From NCBI GenBank assembly GCA_900893395.1, contig CAAHFI010706965.1:1-28201 (forward strand): 28,201 nt of DNA, in the 5' to 3' direction. Both the position numbers and the translations under genes were made by a program. The stretch comes from Euglena gracilis. Its lineage: Eukaryota > Euglenozoa > Euglenophyceae > Euglenales > Euglenaceae. The notes beneath the pieces were generated by a model that did not search any database, was not told where the DNA came from, and saw only the letters and a list, made by a program, of their open reading frames with translations. Shown in pieces: positions 9,780-19,649 of the stretch (position 1 is the first letter of the stretch; each line of letters begins with the position of its first letter).

Positions 9780-10078
9780 ACCAACGAAAGAATTTTGGGG
9801 GCCCCAGGGTGACCGTGTTTGTGATAGCACAAAATCACGTCATCAACCAGGTCCTGGGGGATACAATATTTGTAACCCGATTCATTGCGAAGAACCAACC
9901 GTAAATGTGAAAGAGTGTAATTCTCCAGCACTTCGCCATTACGAAGTCTGGTGACAATGGTGTCATACACCGCATCAAGACTATAATCCCATTCGCGAAA
10001 GAACATTGGGGAACGGGACTCTGTGCGCGTAATACGCCGGGGTCCGGACGTGCTTCCACGTCGGCGCCTTCCGCGCAC
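9780..10078 (-). mobile_element. Integrase N-terminal zinc-binding region, main Ty3 copy
   Basis: The 118-codon minus-strand open stretch (9722-10078) contains NYTLSHLRLVLRNESGYKY followed by LVDDVILCYHKHGHPGAPK, the H-H half of the H2C2 zinc finger at the start of Ty3 integrases (the usual HxxxGHxG block). The same block, diverged, appears at 17828-17905 on the + strand and, for its first part, at 18548-18690 on the minus strand. Confidence 0.8.
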
Positions 10079-10212
10079 TGGTGTGTTACCAGGAATAGTT
10101 GTGAAACGGGAATAGAACCCAAAACATTATCCGCAGCGTCGTTTCGACGTGTGTATTCGTCAGCTTCCTGACTTCCATGAAAAGTCGTGGCTCCCTCGTC
10201 CGGGTTCCCAGG

Positions 10213-10640
10213 CTAATACCAAGAGGCCCGACTGAGCGAATCCGCTACTTTCTGTGTGCGACCAGGGGTATAAATAACCACAAGGTCGAATTGACTCAAG
10301 ACCTCATGCCATCTGCATCGCCTTCCGACCGATGACATGGTCTTGTTCACATCCTCGGTGTACCAGTGTTGGAGACTCTCATGATCGGTCTTGACGAGGA
10401 TCTGGACGAGGCTGCTGGCGACCCAGCTGCGAAATTTCTGGAGTATATGCACAATTGCGTAGGTTCCCCTCTCGTGTATTCTCCACTTGACTTGATCTTT
10501 GCCGTCGTCGCCCTGTAGCTTTCTGCTGAAGAAAGCCACAGGTCGGAGTTCATTTGCCGCGTTTTGCTGGCTAAGAACTCCGCCAACAGCGTAATCGCTG
10601 CTGTCGACTTCCAGCACATATGGTTTTTCGGGTCCGTTAT
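10213..10640 (-). mobile_element. RNase H domain, main Ty3 copy
   Basis: A minus-strand stretch of 134 codons reads LEVDSSDYAVGGVLSQQ (first catalytic Asp), ELRPVAFFSRKLQ, HERGTYAIVHILQKFRSW (Glu block), VKTDHESLQHW (TDH block) and VIYTPGRTQKVADSLSR (final Asp region). This is a full-length Ty3-type RNase H, which removes the RNA strand during reverse transcription. It is one of the best preserved parts of the element. Confidence 0.92.
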
Positions 10641-10849
10641 TTCGAGGATAACATTCTCCAAAAGCAAAACCTTTATTTTCTCAAGGGCCTCGCGCATTTG
10701 GTCATCCCAAATGACTTTGGTGTTGTCAACAGCCCGGTTTTGAGCTGTTTGGTGAGGGGCACCGCGATTTATGCGAAGTCCCTCATATATATCGCGCAGT
10801 ACTGGGCTAATACCAAAAATCCTTTGAGGTGAGTAGTCGTTTTGATTAC

Positions 10850-11560
10850 ATCAGGGGTCCATTTCTTAATAGCTTCGAGTTTGCTCGGAACGGCTTTCCG
10901 CTGTCCATTGCTGAGGATGGACACTCCATTTTGCGGATAGTGGTGGTGTTCCCACCAGCACATCATCAATGTACACAATGACAAACGGTAAGTTAGCGTA
11001 AAACCCATTGAATCATACGTTGAAACGTGGCTGCGCCATTCTTAACACCCATGGGGAGTACCGTCCATTGGTACACACTCTTGGATGTCATGAATGCCGT
11101 GTGGTTGGGAGTCAGGGTGCAAGTACATTTGATGAAAACCGTCCACCAGATCGTAAATTGACCGCAATCGGTTTCCGATTGTTTGGTGATCAAGTCCCTG
11201 ATCAGGGGGAGCGGGATGGGATCATTCCTTGTCTGGGTGTTCAGGTGCCGGTAATCCAGCACCAGTCTCCATTTCTTCTGACCTGAAGGGTCTGGCGGTT
11301 TAGGAACAACAAATGCCTGGGATGTCCACTCGCTTTTCCATGGTACAATCCACTTGCGCTGAATAAGCTTCTGAATCATTTCATCGAGAGCTTGTTCACG
11401 TTCTCCCGAACAACGAAAAAAATTACGGTGCATTGGTTTAGCTCCTTCTTTAAGCTCAAACTTATAAACACCGAACGCACCGCGTATCGTGGGGTCGATG
11501 TCGCACGCGTATACTGGATTTTTCAGCACACCGTGAAATTTTCTGGTGCTCCGCGAACAG
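10850..11560 (-). mobile_element. Reverse transcriptase domain, main Ty3 copy
   Basis: Minus-strand landmarks in order: MHRNFFRCSGEREQALDEMI near 11375-11435; TSQAFVVPKPPDPSGQKKW and RLVLDYRHLN near 11240-11320, typical Ty3 motifs; QWTVLPMGVKNGAATFQRM near 11010-11070; and the catalytic YIDDVLVGT near 10955-10985. The nearest relatives in the window are the equivalent parts of the copy at 19650-20210, where FFRCSGEREQAL and KPPDASGQKKWRLVL are nearly identical. Confidence 0.93.
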
Positions 11561-11752
11561 AATTGGGTTGATTTCGGATGCTGACCTGCACTCTCGATGA
11601 CCGCGGAAAACGCCAGGGTATCCCTGGGGCTCCCGAGCTTCATCGGCATCGCGAATTCAGACATTCCGAATGCATCGAAGAAACATACGCGAAAAATGTT
11701 TTCTTGCAAGGGTGGCAATATTTTACCAAAAAAATCTTCAAAAAACGGTACA

Positions 11753-12226
11753 CTAGTGGATAAATTCCACCCAACGAAAACACACGTACGATAGTTGGGT
11801 GAACCATTCCACTTCCGGAGTGATGGGAATGAGAATAACTCCACGGGCTTCATCCCGCCGAATTTTCTCAACCACACATTCGAGTTTTTTTGGTGTAGGG
11901 TGCATCCATAACACCGTATCACCCCAAAACTTATCAAGTGCGTTGGAGGTATGTGACCAACGACTTGGAAAACGGGCATGTGCATTGGATGAAAAGGCAT
12001 GAATTTCCAATGCCAAATCAAAGAAATCAGCCAATGTCGCGATTTTGGAAAACCATCGTTCCAAAATGCGATACTGACCAAAATTGAAAGCATTCCATAC
12101 GCGTTTCGCATATTCATGCACCCGATTTGCGGGTTGGAGTGAAGAAACACAATGAATGTATACACAAACATTCGGGTTGTCCTCCACTACCCCAAGGGAG
12201 TTTGGACAGGCTGGGGTATTCCTCAT
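11753..12226 (-). mobile_element. Dam-like (DIRS-type) domain between protease and RT, main Ty3 copy
   Basis: The 157-codon minus-strand stretch contains LEIHAFSSNAHARFPSRW, then LDKFWGDTVLWMHPTPKKL, then VVEKIRRDEARGVILIPITP and EVEWFTQL. This follows the shape of the Dam-like methyltransferase-related domain of DIRS-type retroelements: D-x-FA(S)-x-x-N, then DAF...W, then NPPW/F, then V(L/I)xKI followed by a (L/I)I(V/L)P block and a W. The window's own DIRS fragment carries the canonical version at 22330-22720. Catalytic residues of true Dam enzymes are not preserved, so activity is unlikely; a structural or RNA/DNA-binding role is possible. The family link is an inference from motif order. 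Confidence 0.6.
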
Positions 12227-12426
12227 TCCACATCAAGTTCATACCAAGTTTTATCGGGGGTGTGACTAGGCATGACGCATTTCGCGTTTCCAAACAACGA
12301 GGCTAATCCGCGTTGTTGGAGTGCTCGGTGTATCTCCGCGCATTACGGGCTACAACCAAGTGTTTTCGGGTGTGTAGATTCCGTTTTCGGAATTGCGAGT
12401 AGTGTTGTATTTTGAACTAAACATCC

Positions 12427-12912
12427 TCAGTCGAAATCCAATGTTCTCCTGCAGTGCACACATTTAAAGGAAGTGTGAAGGTCTGACGTGTGTGCGTGTA
12501 AGTGGGTGTCAGTTGCATTAGCCGATGAGTCTTGTATAGGTGTACCTGGATTCGGCACAACTCGTGGGAAACGGAGTTGTGGTGTTGCTGGGAGACTATT
12601 CGACACCGTACGTACAGCAGGCCTTTGGGCTTTCGTCTTGTAACACAGTGGAAGGGCGGGGGTACCGCCACTCGCTTGCCCTACCTCATGTGGAACGCAT
12701 GTAGGTGTGTCATTGGGTAGGGGGGAGGCTTTCTCCGTTCCCCGAGTGTGGAAAACGATTGTCGGTGTGGTGGATAACGGTGTTGCTATTGTGTGTAACG
12801 GTGTTGGAAAGGTGGTGGTCGTCATAGTGGACGGCAACGGTGATGGTGGTTTGGGTGGCATTGAAGTGTTGGGTGCTGTGCTAAAACCGTGGGAGTGGCA
12901 ATCCACAACCAA
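12427..12912 (-). mobile_element. Ser/Thr/Pro-rich linker after protease, main Ty3 copy
   Basis: A 161-codon minus-strand stretch is dominated by Pro, Ser and Thr (PSPLPSTMTTTTFPTPLH, TIATPLSTTPT). It ends in a short Cys/His motif, TSFKCVHCRRTLDFD. The copy at 21010-21490 has the same layout, ending TSFQCAHCRK, so the linker and its small CxxC tail are family features. No enzymatic domain is visible. It joins the protease and the Dam-like domain. Confidence 0.65.
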
Positions 12913-13193
12913 TCAGTAGTGGCGTAAAAATGGGTATCCCAAAATTACGTCAGACCCGCGAATTACGGACCCGTAACCCCAAATATTGGTGAAATGTTGT
13001 AATTGTAGCGATGTGAGCAAGAGGTTGCGCAAGAATATCTCGAACACACATCCCAAATCACCACCGCACATGGGGGTGTTATCCGCGGTTGTAATTGTGA
13101 TCGGTTTCTTGGCGCTTACAAAGACAGGGGTTGGTATCAACCCCAACCGAAAGAGCAGTGAAACGCGACTACCCGTGTCAATGAGAATTTAAA
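12913..13193 (-). mobile_element. Aspartic protease domain, main Ty3 copy
   Basis: On the minus strand ILIDTGSRVSLLFRLG (about 13145-13193) gives the DTG(S) active site. It is followed by KKPITITTADNTPMCGGD and ends with GSDVILGYPFLRHY, the usual ILGxPFL close of retroviral-type proteases. The length, about 90 residues, is normal. The copy at 21490-21790 shows the same plan. It would cleave the gag-pol polyprotein. Confidence 0.88.
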
Positions 13194-13736
13194 CTTTGTT
13201 TGAAAAATTTTGAATGCGGATTTCCGCTTGGACGAAAAATTACAATTGGTGGTATGCAAAGTGAAGGGTCCGGCTGAAATACGTTTGCATGCCAACTTTC
13301 TCATGAACCCTTTCCTACTATGCTCAGCATTCCGAGCGGAAATGTGGATTGGGGGGTCGAAGACCCGAAATAATTCCGGGAACCGACCGTGAAGGCGGAT
13401 GGGCAGGGGGGGCCAGGTTGATCACGTCTTACCTCCATCCGTTCATCAGCCCAGACGTCCGTGCCCTCGGACCTCAGGCTGCCCTACTCCAAGTCCGAAC
13501 CGGCCGCGTAGCCGGTAACAGTATTTTTGGTGGAATAGATGGAATTCATTGAGCGCACCGCCATTTGGGCCTCATTAAATTCTCTGTCCGAGGTCTCATC
13601 CCCCTGCCCGAAGCCGGGGTGTCCTTCTCCAGACAAGAAATCTTGAAACCGACTTTTTGCCGGTTGGGGAGTTACCACGTTCCTCGCGGCGCTTACCGCG
13701 ATTACCGTAGCCTGGCCGGGGGGAACGAGAACTGGG

Positions 13737-14211
13737 ACATTTGGATGAGTGGTGATCTTTGGAACCGCAAAGTGAACAACGAGATTTGTGGCGGGATTCC
13801 ACATAACGGGGGGAACGGTATTCCGTTCTACCGTTAAAACCGTCATGGTGAACGGGTTTCCCGTCGACCATGAAAGGTGTACCGGGGTTTACCCGGTGAC
13901 TAGCGCGAAGAGGTTGATCCACTTCGCGAACGAGATCGTAAAGAATAGCGATTGAAATCCCGTTTTCGGGTAGGGGGAACAGGTGACCGAACGCAAGAAG
14001 GACGGGTTTCCCGACCATCGCGCGATGGTGACTTGGTCCTACTACTGCTAAAGCGGTTCTTCGAAGAACGTGAAACTCCCGATTGACGTGAGAACGCCGA
14101 GGAGCCCGATCCCCATGAGGGGGTCAAGCCCCTCGGGCTTCCAATACGCTTTCGTGCATCAGGATTCGGGCATTCCCGAGACATGTGACCAGATTTGTTG
14201 CACAAAAAGCA
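13737..14211 (-). mobile_element. Nucleocapsid region: two zinc knuckles with RS-rich spacer
   Basis: The minus strand has two CX2CX4HX4C knuckles: CFLCNKSGHMSREC at 14170-14211 and CSLCGSKDHHSSKC at 13737-13778. Between them is about 130 residues rich in Arg and Ser (SRSSKNRFSSSRTKSPSR, then RYSLRSRSRSGS). Knuckles bind element RNA. An SR-like spacer of this size is unusual for a Ty3 nucleocapsid and could add RNA affinity or a nuclear signal, which is inference. Confidence 0.88.
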
Positions 14212-14499
14212 CAGTTTATCTGTGCCTTGGTCATAAAAACGCTAATTCCGCGTTTTCGGTCCCGTGGTGGGTGATCTTGGTGACGTGGGTGATTTGTGCA
14301 ACGCATTAAACGCACCCGCAGTGTTTCCCGTGGTGGGATGCGTTTGGAAAGCAGACTGTATTTGTCCCAAAGCTTGTGTGAGCTTGAGTTGCTTTGACAC
14401 ATAATTACAATGTTGGGTAAGAGTCATCCCGTGCCCCGGCAACTCCTCGCGATGGATAACCTTTACGAGGGAGGGTGTGAAATGCAACACAACCGCATA

Positions 14500-14930
14500 G
14501 AATTTTTAGCTCATTTTCTTCTCGCTAAGTTCATCAACTTCGGAAGGAAGTGCTAACCATTTGGCATACCAAAGGTCAATGAATTTCCATTTGCGATCCG
14601 ATGGCGCGCATTGTCACAATTTCTTCTCCAGGGTAATCCTGGTGACCAGACTTGAGTTGGTTGAAGCGTATTGCTCAACCAGGTCATCGAAAGATACGCC
14701 ATTATGTATCACCAAATTGCGTGCACGTTCTCGCTCCTCCCTCGGTAGACAATCGATGAATTCCATCTCGACTACTTCGGCTCTTGGGTGGGTCCCTTTA
14801 GTGCCCAGTAGTACTCCCAGTCCCTAGAAAATTGTCTCCATGTGGTTGCAACCCCGTCCCATTGGGGTTTCACTTTGTTCGCAAATGCGATGGTGCCCTT
14901 GAAGTCTCTCTGAGTAACCCGCTGACCCTC
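14500..14930 (-). mobile_element. Capsid-like gag domain, main Ty3 copy
   Basis: Minus-strand pieces read WDGVATTWRQFSRDWEYYW, MEFIDCLPREERERAR, SFDDLVEQYAS and SLVTRITLEKKL. This matches the usual retrotransposon gag (capsid) pattern: an F/W-rich first helix pair, then a stretch with L followed by A, then L and F/W. It sits just before the zinc knuckles, as expected for capsid. It is broken. Confidence 0.65.
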
Positions 14931-14984
14931 GGTGGTATTCCAGTTGTTTGGGTGCCGGTATTTCTTAACACCAAACGCGTTTCG

Positions 14985-15065
14985 CGGATTTTCCGCTCCA
15001 AGTGTACCACGTGCAGGATTTCCCGCACCAAGTGTAGGGACGGCAGGATTTTCCTGCGGGAAATG
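14985..15065 (-). repeat. Tandem 10-residue repeats in gag
   Basis: Three near-copies of a 30-bp unit lie in frame on the minus strand, giving NPAVPTLGAG, NPARGTLGAE and NPRNAFGVKK. On the + strand each contains a gcgg/gcagg-attt-ccgc block plus ccaagtgta. They lie between the coiled-coil region and the capsid-like domain. Confidence 0.7.
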
Positions 15066-15340
15066 CGAAAAATGTGGTGAAATTCTCCCGGTGGGGCGGC
15101 TTTCCCGCTGAAAACCCCATGGGTGATCTGGTATTCCAGAACCCGTTGGTGGTTGGTATGATCGTGAATGCGACACATGACCAATACCAGGTGTGGGGTG
15201 TTGGCTCATTTATTGCACAAGGTTGTAATTTAAAATTTTTTGGTGAATACACTAATTTAGAGCGGTGGTTCAATTACCTCATCGGAAATGAGCTGTGAAA
15301 AGTGGGTTTCTGGTGTGGGCAAAAGCAAAGGTGGTACAAT

Positions 15341-16319
15341 TCACGTTTTCACGGGTGATTGTACCAAATTCTCGGTGGATGTAGGGATTCCTACTCCAGA
15401 AAAGGTAATTTGAGAACACGATTCCGGGAAATTTGTAATACCAACCGCAGCGCTTACCGCGGTCGGTAGTGTTACAACTGGTACCGCAGTGGACATTTTA
15501 TCCAAACTCGCGGACAAATCATGTACCGTTTTTTCCAAATGTTCCACCAACTGGAGGTCGCCGCAAATACGGTCAACCTCCGTCTCCAAATGCCTAATGT
15601 GTTTGCGGTAACGGGAAAAATCTTCCAAGTGTAGCAACTTTTCAGAAACCAAGTGTAATTCTTGGGCAAGTTATCCGTGGCACTCGTCCACATTCCGGAG
15701 TTGACCTGCAAGCGCTTTTACCGCATTTGAAATTATTTTCAATCGAAACAATTTACAATTGGTGGGGTGGCTTGGTGGGGGTTGTCGCGGTGGTGCGCGA
15801 ATTTTCCATGGTTGGCTTTTCCAACAACGCAGAAATTCGTCCATCCAACCATGAAACCTCATCTTGCATGGAGCGGGCATTCTGATTCACAGATTCCTCA
15901 AGCTGAATCAAACTCGTGCAAAGTGCTTGCAAGGTTTCCTTCCTTTCAAGGATGTCCGAGCACGTGAAAGATTGGGAAGTGAACAAATTTTCTCTAATGT
16001 TGTGGACAAGAAGGTACAACGGGTTTTTAATTCCCCAATAGCGGCTTGAATACCACTAATGTCGGGAATTAGCTTGGAATGTGCGGAAACATGCTCCTGA
16101 AAACCGACAACGGTGGCATTAATACCGCCAATGTCCGTTTGCATTTGTTGTTGCACGAAATCCAACCGTTTTGCGCAATCGGCAACGTTCGCGTTCAAGG
16201 AGGTTAATCCATCCTGATTTGCGGCACAATGGCAGAATTTCTGCTCCAAGTGTAAGATGCGTCCCTCCAAAATCTGAATTTGCGTACGGGGTACAAAATG
16301 TTCTTGCACTTTCGCCTGA
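15341..16319 (-). mobile_element. Gag coiled-coil region, main Ty3 copy
   Basis: Long minus-strand stretches (15341-15652, 15753-16019, 15908-16336) are rich in Leu, Glu, Lys and Gln with heptad-like spacing: HIRHLETEVDRICGDLQLVE, LEKTVHDLSASLDKM, RILHLEQKFCHCAANQDGL and DCAKRLDFVQQQMQTDIGG. A long coiled coil before capsid suggests oligomerisation. The region is matched by the gag pieces at 2725-3035 and 3181-3510, so it is ancestral to this family. Confidence 0.75.
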
Positions 16320-16327
16320 AAATGCTT

Positions 16328-16561
16328 TGTTCCCACCTATAAAGAGCCAATTTGTTTCAAAACGGCTTTTCGGCAAAACGGCAAAAAAGCCGTTTTGCCG
16401 TTGGCAAAACGGCGAAAAAGCCGTTACGCTGCTGGCAAAGCGGCAAAAAAGCCGTTTCGCCGCCACCAAAACGGCGAAAAAGCCGTTTTGCCAGCCAAAT
16501 GTAAGAAAAATGGCAAAAAAACCGAAAAGCCAAAATGAAACACATACGGGTGGGAACATTC
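16328..16561. mobile_element. MITE-like insertion with hairpin repeats
   Basis: The 234-bp segment begins TGTTCCCACC and ends GGTGGGAACATTC, giving a 10-bp perfect inverted pair. It is flanked by the direct repeat AAATGCTT (16320-16327 and 16562-16569), as an 8-bp target-site duplication would be. The homologous gag at about 3450-3500 lacks the segment, which supports insertion. Inside, 16357-16500 is an array of short inverted units of the type aaaacggc-aaaaa-gccgtttt. It has no coding capacity for a transposase. The 8-bp duplication suggests a hAT-type origin, but the ends do not match a hAT consensus I know. Confidence 0.7.
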
Positions 16562-16569
16562 AAATGCTT

Positions 16570-17690
16570 GATTTCCGAGCAAAGTTGCAACATCCGTCGT
16601 TGGGCTTCTTGGAAAGAAGTGGTGGGTGTGGCAAAATGTTCAACCGCGACAAAGTTACCGCTTTCCTGCATTTTGGGGGTGGCATTTTGCGCGTGTAACT
16701 GTTGCTGCAACTGCGGTAGCATTTTTTGAAAACGATTCCACTTTGACAAAAAGATGGCTCATACCATCTTGCACATGCAGAAACTTGGAATCATCCGCGT
16801 TTCCGCTTCATGCAGTGTTTCACTGATTCGTTGGAAATTTTGTGGAAGTTGGATGCGCAAATACTGTCAAAACTTTCTCGAAAATGCTGAAGGTCTTTCC
16901 CCACATTTTAAAAATTGTGTTGGCAATATTTGCCGATTTCCTGCAAAGAACTCCAACAACTTTCGAGTTTGGTGTTGACAACCCCTTGATTTTGCCCATC
17001 AAACTGCAACACTTTGTTGAGCACGGTTGCGCATTCTGCAACACATTGGTGGACATGCAAAATTTGTTTGCTAAGCGGATGATCCGCTGGAAGTTGACCA
17101 AGAATTTGGAAAACATCACCGGGGGTGAGGTTATCCCTCAAATAATCACCATAGTCCTCCACAACGGAAACGGCACCAGAGATTTTCGGTACCACCAGAC
17201 GCATATCTGGATTCCATGGCAATGCAGGGGAAACCGCAGTTTCCGCGGGTAATCCCGGCAATGCGCGAAATGGTGTGGGGGGTGGTAAATGAGGGTGGGG
17301 GTTCGAAAAAACATGGTGTTTCCACCGAGTTGCACTCCAAAAAGCCCAACGGTGCTTCCGCCGGGGGTCTTCTGGGTGTAAACAGAGCAAAGGGCAAATA
17401 CCCCTCACTTTGTTGATGGGGAACCAAGTGTAAAGGCAAACGGGGTTCATCCCCATTATCCCTGTGATCCAAATGGGCTGAGGCAAGGGGCTTATCCCCT
17501 CACCGCATCAATAATGGGTGAACCGTGATGGAGGTAGGCATTTTGCCACCCACATCCTGCACAATCAATGACAATGATGATGAATAGGGCAGCAATAAAG
17601 GCGTTTCGCCTTGAGACAATGACAATGGATGTGATGTGTCTTCTTGTTGCCTGGGGGGTCGGGAATTGGAACTTGTTTCCATCGAACCAT
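16570..17690 (-). mobile_element. Gag N-terminal region, main Ty3 copy
   Basis: Minus-strand open stretches (16908-17486, 192 codons, and 17500-17682) are colinear with the gag piece at 3520-4590. A likely gag start is the ATG near 17704, close to METSSNSRPPRQQEDTS, just after the leader. Blocks conserved with the third copy (GLPAETAV, VVPKISGAVS, ADHPLSKQI) show selection on this protein before decay. I recognise no known matrix domain. Confidence 0.65.
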
Positions 17691-17827
17691 TCTAATCCCT
17701 GCCATCTTCTTCAAGATTGTTCAATGAATTCATTAACTATTCATAGTCAAATTTGTGGTTGGGGGTTGTGCTCTGCATCCTGTGAGATGGGTAAAAAGGC
17801 AAAAAACCAAAAACTCCTTCAAACCCT

Positions 17828-17905
17828 GTGACTTGGTGGATGACGTACTTTTACGTGATCACAATTAAGGTCACCCTGGGGCCCCCAAACTTCGTTCTTA
17901 GGTGA
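17828..17905 (+). mobile_element. Small Ty3 integrase piece, + orientation
   Basis: The + strand reads DLVDDV and then GHPGAPK, matching the H2C2 block of integrase at 9780-9850 on the minus strand. It sits directly before LTR B and, like LTR B, lies opposite to the bodies on either side. It is most simply a piece of the older copy whose integrase start lies at 18548. Confidence 0.7.
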
Positions 17906-17928
17906 GTCACAAGTACTTTACAACCCTG

Positions 17929-18547
17929 TGTGTACCAGGCACGTCCCAGCTCTGTAGGATATCTGCAGAGTGGGTTCAGTGACGATCGCACCACTGTGGA
18001 AACTAACAGTTGGTAAGATCGTGGCAGACCCTTCTGGGATCTGCTCCTGGACACTTCAACACTTTTCTCTCCTTCCCCCACAGGTGGTATTCTTTACTGT
18101 CAAGCTTCACAAGAGAAAAACCCTCGAAACAACTGAAATTCACTTCAGAGGAAACTTCTGAAGGCTTTGTCTTGTGCTTTGCCTCTTGGGGAATTGGGAA
18201 CAAAGGGGGAAAACCACTTTTTGTTACTCAAAAGACTTTTCCCAACCATAAGTAGGTTGCGCACCAAGGCGAAAGCGAACGGCTTTTCAGGAAGTCACAA
18301 AAAGGGGAAAGGGGAAAGCTTTGGACGTACACTTGGTAGCAGATTTAGGCAACGATCCCACACAGACGTTCCACACAGAGAAACTCGGTGGCTGACTGGT
18401 GGTGAGAATCGTACTGAGCCGTGAAACACAGTGAAAGTAATGTTCCTGGCTCCTAGCCAACCTTTAAGCAGGGATATAGATCTCGGGAGGCTCTGTTCGG
18501 TAATCGCCGATACAACCTTTCTGGTCCCTGTTTCTATGCTTATTTCA
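17929..18547 (+). repeat. LTR B of the Ty3 family (about 620 bp)
   Basis: It opens TGTGTACCAGGC and closes TTATTTCA (TG...CA) and matches LTR A over its whole length in reverse orientation. Length is almost equal (619 against 621 bp). It shares a CACAGGTGG block near 18079-18087 with LTR A, preceded in both by a pyrimidine-rich run like a splice acceptor. It lies between the gag end of the main copy and the integrase start of the older copy, and runs opposite to both, so the locus has been rearranged after insertion. Confidence 0.75.
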
Positions 18548-18841
18548 GTGGATTTGTGACCAGTATCATTCTGAAAAACGAAAGGTGAAGGCGATAAGGT
18601 ATAATTATCAAACAAGTCACCATCATGCAGTCTTTGTACGACATCATTGTAAAATCATCCTTGAAATATTCCCATTCACGAAAAAAGGGGGAATGGGCAT
18701 TCTGTTCGTGTGACGCGGCGGAGGCCCGGCATTCTGCCGCGTTGTCGTTTTCCCCGTACGGGGGCCGCCAAATCTGTGAAACAGGAAAATTATCAATTAA
18801 CGCGACTTCAGTGGAACGTGGCATCACCCTCGTCAGGGTTA

Positions 18842-19342
18842 TCAGGGTAATGCCAGGGTGCACGGGAGAGTGTGTCTTCGACTTTTTGAGTATGAACTTG
18901 TGTGTAAACTAACACCAGGTTTAATTGACTCAAATTCGTGCCAACGGAACTTTCTGCCAACTGGAGGCATGACTTTGTTAAGGTCTTCGGTACACCAGTG
19001 TTGGAGAGACTCGTGGTCTGTCAACACTAGTATTTGTCGAAGTGAACTGGCGACCCAAATACGGAATTTTTTTTGGATAAGGACAATGGCATTCGTCTCC
19101 TTTTCTCGTATGCTCCATTTGACTTGTCATTTTCCGTCTTCACCTTGTAGCCTTCTGCTGAAGAATTCTACAGGGCATAACTCATTGGACGAGTTATGTT
19201 GAATCAACTCTCCGCTGACAGCATAGTCACTGCTGTCGACTTCCAGTACATATGGTTTGTACGTGTCAGCAATGTCAAGTACAGCATTTTCCAACATCAG
19301 TTGTTTGACTGTCGTAGGCGATTCTCGCATGGCAACATCCAT
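18842..19342 (-). mobile_element. RNase H domain, older Ty3 copy
   Basis: Minus-strand pieces read YVLEVDSSDYAVSGELIQHN, ELCPVEFFSRRLQGEDGK and LTDHESLQHWCTEDLNKVM. These align with the RNase H of the main copy (LEVDSSDYAVGG, PVAFFSRKLQGDDGK, KTDHESLQHWYTEDVNK). The Asp and TDH blocks are legible. Broken. Confidence 0.85.
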
Positions 19343-19649
19343 TGTATCTTAATATTGTCAGGTGCGCGATGTTGATGATGGCGCGTCAGTGGTACCGCGT
19401 TTTCGTGAAATCCTTCATGTAAATCACGTAGTGCTGCGTTAAACCCGAAAAATCCTTTTGCATGTGTGGTTGTTTTGATGTTTTCAGGTACCCACTTCTT
19501 ATTGGTTTCAAGTTTGCTTGGAGATGCTCTCCTTTGTCCGTTGTTAAGAATGTTTCCACAAAATTTTTTTGTTTCGCGAAACAAGTGCATTTTTGCGCCT
19601 TTGTCGAAAACCAATTTTTTTGAAACGTTGTCAGTACGGATAGCACATC

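Larger units (their letters stand above)
8640..17827 (-). mobile_element. Ty3/Gypsy chromovirus, main copy (broken)
   Basis: All domains of a Ty3/Gypsy element occur on the minus strand in the order gag, protease, reverse transcriptase, RNase H, integrase, chromodomain; a C-terminal chromodomain defines the chromovirus branch. Two features are unusual: a gag region of about 4.5 kb, and about 1.4 kb between protease and reverse transcriptase containing a Dam-like domain. The longest open stretch is 392 codons (10993-12171). The copy is broken, with roughly ten or more interruptions, yet is better preserved than the copy at 18548-21981. LTR B lies at its gag end in opposite orientation to the body, so this end has been rearranged. 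No LTR is obvious right at the chromodomain end; the nearest same-sense LTR is A, about 3.3 kb further on. Confidence 0.9.

Noticed and set aside
14985-15065. Regularly spaced repeats resembling a CRISPR array
   Set aside because: There are only three short imperfect units with no unique spacers, and they are in frame within gag.
16171-16698. 175-codon + strand frame
   Set aside because: It is antisense to gag and crosses the whole hairpin-repeat insertion, which keeps frames open by repetition.
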